NCBI RefSeq assembly: GCF_003634455.1
Contig: NZ_RBLC01000004.1
Location: 1 to 64,000, forward strand
DNA length: 64,000 nucleotides
Source: Flavobacterium endophyticum
GTDB lineage: Bacteria > Bacteroidota > Bacteroidia > Flavobacteriales > Flavobacteriaceae
Direction of reading: 5' to 3'
The translations under genes were made by a program, and so were the position numbers. The notes beneath the pieces are model-generated. The model was given only the letters and a program-made list of their open reading frames with translations. It did no database searches and was not told where the DNA came from. Shown here in pieces: positions 61,542 through 64,000 of the stretch; position 1 is the stretch's first letter, and each line of letters starts with the position of its first letter.

Positions 61542-61832
61542 TTAATTTGTGCTTGTGCTTAAATATTTCTTTTCAACATAAAAAGTTCCGAAAGGAATTA
61601 CAGAAGCAATGGCGATGATGCCGAATTTTTTCCAGTTCCAGCTTAATTCAATCTTAAGCATGATAGATAAGATGATATAGCCGATAAATAAAAGTCCATG
61701 CGCCATTCCAATAGGGAATAAAAGCGTTTTGTAAAGTTCAGGATTGCTATTTTTAACGAATAGCATATTTGCAAATAAAACCAGATAGGACACTCCTTCT
61801 AGTATGGCGACGATTTTAAAAAGTTTAAGCAT
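61542..61832 (-). CDS. DUF3817 domain-containing membrane protein
   Basis: The 96-residue protein has three membrane segments and the DUF3817 pattern: LKLFKIVAILEGVSYLVLF, a central IGMAHGLLFIGYIILSI with a conserved His, and FGTFYVEKKYL at the end. Function is unknown. It lies four bases from the MscS-like gene and 17 bases from nhaA, so all three are probably cotranscribed. Confidence 0.88.
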   Translation of the reverse strand: MLKLFKIVAILEGVSYLVLFANMLFVKNSNPELYKTLLFPIGMAHGLLFIGYIILSIMLKIELSWNWKKFGIIAIASVIPFGTFYVEKKYLSTSTN

Positions 61833-61849
61833 TGTAAAAGTTATAGAAT

Positions 61850-63190
61850 TTATGAATTAATTGAAATTTTCTTTTTCTTGACAAGAAGGACATAACCTAA
61901 TATACCACCAATCAAAGACGCTGCAAAGATGCCTAACTTGGCCTGTAGTTCATGCTCTGGGTTATGGAAAGCCAGATTCGTAACAAAAAGTGACATCGTA
62001 AACCCGATAGAAGCAAGGAATCCTACACCAAATAGGCTTTTGCTGGTAAGGCCATCTGGAAGGCTTGCCAGTTTCATTTTTATTAGAAGCGCAGATACAC
62101 CATACACACCTATTACTTTTCCTGCTAGGAGTCCAAAGACAACACCTAATGTCACATTACTTGCTGCACTTTCAATAATTCCGCTAGAAAAAGTTACTCC
62201 TGCGTTAGCCAGTGCAAAAACAGGCATGATAATAAAACTTACAAAAGGATGCAGTCCGTGTTCCAGTCGGTGTAGCGGCGACATGGCATCTTTTGACAGT
62301 TTACGCATATCTTGCAGCACATGCAACTGATCTTCTGATAAGACAGGAGAATCCGTAGGATCAAGTTCTTTGAATTGGTTCAGCCTAGTCTTGATTTTTG
62401 AAATGAATAAATTTTCGTCTATTCTTGAACCGGCCGGAATGACAAAGGCAACCAATACTGCTGCGATTGTCGCATGAACGCCAGAAAGGAGGAAAGGAAG
62501 CCAAACGCCAGCAATTCCGATAATAGCATAAAACAGAATATTTCTAATGCCAAATCTACTGCAGACAAATAAAAATAGAAGGACTCCCAGTCCGATGCCT
62601 AATGCGATAAAATTAATAGAAGCAGTATAAAAAAATGCGATGACCAAAACAGCGCCAAGATCGTCGACAATAGCCAAAGCCGTCAAAAATATTTTCAGAG
62701 TTGCAGGAATCCTATCGCCTAAAAGATATAAAACGCCCAAAGCAAAGGCAATATCTGTTGCCATTGGAATTCCCCAGCCATGTGCTGAATCAGTTCCAAA
62801 ATTAAATAAAGTATAAATCAGGGCAGGGAAGACCATTCCTCCAATTGCTGCTACTATAGGCAGCATTGCTTTTTTAGGCTGCGATAATTCGCCTCCAATG
62901 ATTTCTCTTTTTAATTCCAGACCAACAACAAAAAAGAAAATAGCCATTAAGCCGTCATTTACCCAATGATGAATGGTGTAATTTAGATACAATTCATCAT
63001 TAATCGTCAAGCCGATTTTATGTTCCCAAATATGATGATACCAGTCTTTCAATGGAGAATTTGCCAAAAAGACAGCCACTACAGCGGCCAGAAAAAGAAT
63101 AATTCCTCCTGTTGTAGATTTACTTATGAAATTATTTAGAGGGTTGATAATCCATTTCTCTGCTGGGGTTGCTTTTAGCTGATCATCCAT
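61850..63190 (-). CDS. nhaA: Na+/H+ antiporter NhaA
   Basis: From the ATG at 63190 the protein is about 446 residues with 12 membrane segments. Family motifs include GLMAIFFFVVGLELKREIIGGELS, WGIPMATDIAFALGVLYLLG and the paired aspartates of the ion site in IVDDLGAVLVIAFF. It is longer than E. coli NhaA (388) because of a cytoplasmic loop with a KIKTRLNQFKELDPTDSPVLSEDQLHVLQ-type insertion. A TTG at 63214 in the same frame lies inside a perfect -7 element (TAAATTTG, 63219-63212), so it cannot be the start of that transcript. Confidence 0.94.
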   Translation of the reverse strand: MDDQLKATPAEKWIINPLNNFISKSTTGGIILFLAAVVAVFLANSPLKDWYHHIWEHKIGLTINDELYLNYTIHHWVNDGLMAIFFFVVGLELKREIIGGELSQPKKAMLPIVAAIGGMVFPALIYTLFNFGTDSAHGWGIPMATDIAFALGVLYLLGDRIPATLKIFLTALAIVDDLGAVLVIAFFYTASINFIALGIGLGVLLFLFVCSRFGIRNILFYAIIGIAGVWLPFLLSGVHATIAAVLVAFVIPAGSRIDENLFISKIKTRLNQFKELDPTDSPVLSEDQLHVLQDMRKLSKDAMSPLHRLEHGLHPFVSFIIMPVFALANAGVTFSSGIIESAASNVTLGVVFGLLAGKVIGVYGVSALLIKMKLASLPDGLTSKSLFGVGFLASIGFTMSLFVTNLAFHNPEHELQAKLGIFAASLIGGILGYVLLVKKKKISINS

Positions 63191-63211
63191 CGAGTCTTTT
63201 TTGAGATTTGT

Positions 63212-63219
63212 CAAATTTA
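63212..63219 (-). promoter_or_regulatory. -7 element of the nhaA operon promoter
   Basis: Minus-strand TAAATTTG is a perfect match. Transcription is expected near 63205, about 15 bases before the ATG at 63190, which decides the nhaA start. Confidence 0.72.
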
Positions 63220-63299
63220 AGCAATATTGACGAGGATTAAAAACTTGAGCGTGACGATCTAATAATTTTAATATAGTCTCTTAAATTATCGCATAATAC

Positions 63300-63307
63300 T
63301 ATCTTTG
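63300..63307 (+). promoter_or_regulatory. -7 element of the DUF6155 gene
   Basis: A perfect TATCTTTG lies 19 bases before the ATG at 63326. Confidence 0.68.
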
Positions 63308-63325
63308 TAAAAAGAGAATTCTAAA

Positions 63326-63838
63326 ATGAGCAAGAGAGATCTAAAAAAATATCTTAAAGAATTAGATAAAGAACAGCTGGAAGAACAGCTGTTGGAGCTA
63401 TATGAGAAATTCTCTGACGTAAAAGTATATTACGATTTTGTATTTAATCCTAAAGAAGAAAAATTACTCCAGGAAGCCAAGCTCAAGATTTCAAACGAAT
63501 ATTTCCCTTTAAGAAGCAAGCGCCCGAAATTGAGACGTTCTGTAGCCCAAAAATACATCAAGCATTTTTTGAGTTTGGGTGTAGATCCTTTTGTCGTGGC
63601 CGATCTGATGCTTTATAATATTGAAGTAGCACAAAAATATTCAGCGCGACGAGAAATGCGCTATACTTCTTTTTACAAAAGCATGCTGAATTCTTTCGAG
63701 CAGGTTGTAAAGTTTAGTATTGAAAATGGAATGATTTCTGAATATAAAAACAGAATTTTTGAGATAAAAGATGTTGCTTTTAAACAAAATTGGGAAAACA
63801 AAAAAGAATTTGAAAGACCGCTGGACCTGATAGATTAG
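63326..63838 (+). CDS. DUF6155 family protein
   Basis: The 170-residue helical protein has the pattern MSKRDLKKYLKELDKEQLEEQ, FNPKEEKLLQEAKLKISNEYFP and VAQKYIKHFLSLGVDPFVVADLMLY that I associate with DUF6155. No enzymatic motif, signal or membrane helix is present. It is divergent from nhaA and converges on the truncated gene at the window edge with only three bases between stops. Confidence 0.8.
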   Translation: MSKRDLKKYLKELDKEQLEEQLLELYEKFSDVKVYYDFVFNPKEEKLLQEAKLKISNEYFPLRSKRPKLRRSVAQKYIKHFLSLGVDPFVVADLMLYNIEVAQKYSARREMRYTSFYKSMLNSFEQVVKFSIENGMISEYKNRIFEIKDVAFKQNWENKKEFERPLDLID

Positions 63839-63841
63839 GCT

Positions 63842-64000
63842 TTAAAATAAAGGAAGCTGGTTATTGAATTCATGAAAACCAGCTTGGCGCTGTCCTGTCC
63901 TGAACAGATTGACCATCAAATGAGCATGTCTCGTAGGCTCCGGAATCCGATATTTCTGTATCGTATTAGTCATGATTTCAAGGCTGTCATCAACAGATAT
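63842..64000 (-). CDS. C-terminal fragment of an unidentified protein, cut by the window edge
   Basis: An open minus-strand frame enters from beyond 64000 and stops at 63842, giving 52 residues that include KYRIPEPTRHAHLMVN and end FHEFNNQLPLF. I do not recognise the family. An inverted repeat AAGCTGGTT/AACCAGCTT (63854-63885) lies inside its last codons and may help terminate the convergent DUF6155 transcript. Confidence 0.65.
   Translation of the reverse strand: MSVDDSLEIMTNTIQKYRIPEPTRHAHLMVNLFRTGQRQAGFHEFNNQLPLF

Noticed and set aside
1..64000. Phage, insertion sequence, integrase, toxin-antitoxin, restriction or CRISPR-Cas system
   Set aside because: No transposase, integrase, nuclease-methylase pair, toxin-antitoxin pair or repeat-spacer array could be supported anywhere in the window.

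Overview
The window is a chromosomal segment of a Flavobacterium-like member of the Bacteroidota. The evidence is low GC, frequent perfect TAnnTTTG -7 promoter elements, few Shine-Dalgarno sites, PorX and a giant repeat surface protein typical of type IX secretion (T9SS) organisms, an LpxC-FabZ fusion, and a DnaX beginning MEHFVVSARKYRPQ. It is almost all core genome. I see no phage, insertion sequence, CRISPR array or plasmid gene, and base composition looks even.

Layout. 1-3146: N-terminal part of a giant secreted repeat protein (minus strand). 3704-7295: polyphosphate module sixA-ppk1-ppx. 7306-11112: dnaX (split by an A10 slippery run), a lipoprotein, topoisomerase IB and a small conserved protein. 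11309-11613: RNase P RNA. 11623-16949: a response regulator/histidine kinase pair divergent from a hydrolase/TonB-receptor operon, with 11-bp direct repeats between them. 17025-22053: rsmD, DUF3822, RecD-like helicase, kdsB, spermidine-synthase-like methyltransferase and acyltransferase. 22120-25631: a lipoprotein, an XRE regulator facing an M14 peptidase across an array of palindromes, and an Lrp/AsnC regulator. 25711-28820: ppc and DinB. 29332-32241: acidic protein, deoxyhypusine-synthase-like protein and speA (polyamines). 32535-36915: aroB, proline dehydrogenase, YceI lipoprotein, membrane-anchored winged-helix regulator and tRNA-Val. 36976-40678: DUF4258, alanine dehydrogenase, tsaE and porX. 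42145-48625: lipid A cluster lpxD-lpxC/fabZ-lpxA-efp-lpxD2 preceded by an HD phosphohydrolase. 48722-54167: sucD, a DNA glycosylase, pirin, a SAM-riboswitch-like leader with an NhaC-family (MetT-like) transporter, and fabG. 54297-59420: VWA protein, META-domain lipoproteins and an OmpA-family porin. 59893-64000: thioesterase, MscS channel, DUF3817, nhaA, DUF6155 and a truncated unknown gene.

The strongest unexplained signals are: (1) a stripped-down SAM-I-like leader at about 51874-52030, with mutually exclusive helices that could hide the start codon of a predicted methionine transporter; (2) dnaX interrupted by A10 containing A AAA AAG, so the tau form needs frameshifting or slippage; (3) six palindromic operators between an XRE repressor and an M14 peptidase, three of which embed perfect -7 elements; (4) 11-bp direct repeats between a two-component system and a TonB operon; (5) a deoxyhypusine-synthase homologue beside speA that keeps the catalytic lysine but has lost the active-site histidine region; (6) a 48-residue lipoprotein that is easily missed.

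All calls come from reading the sequence and from family knowledge. No database search was run.
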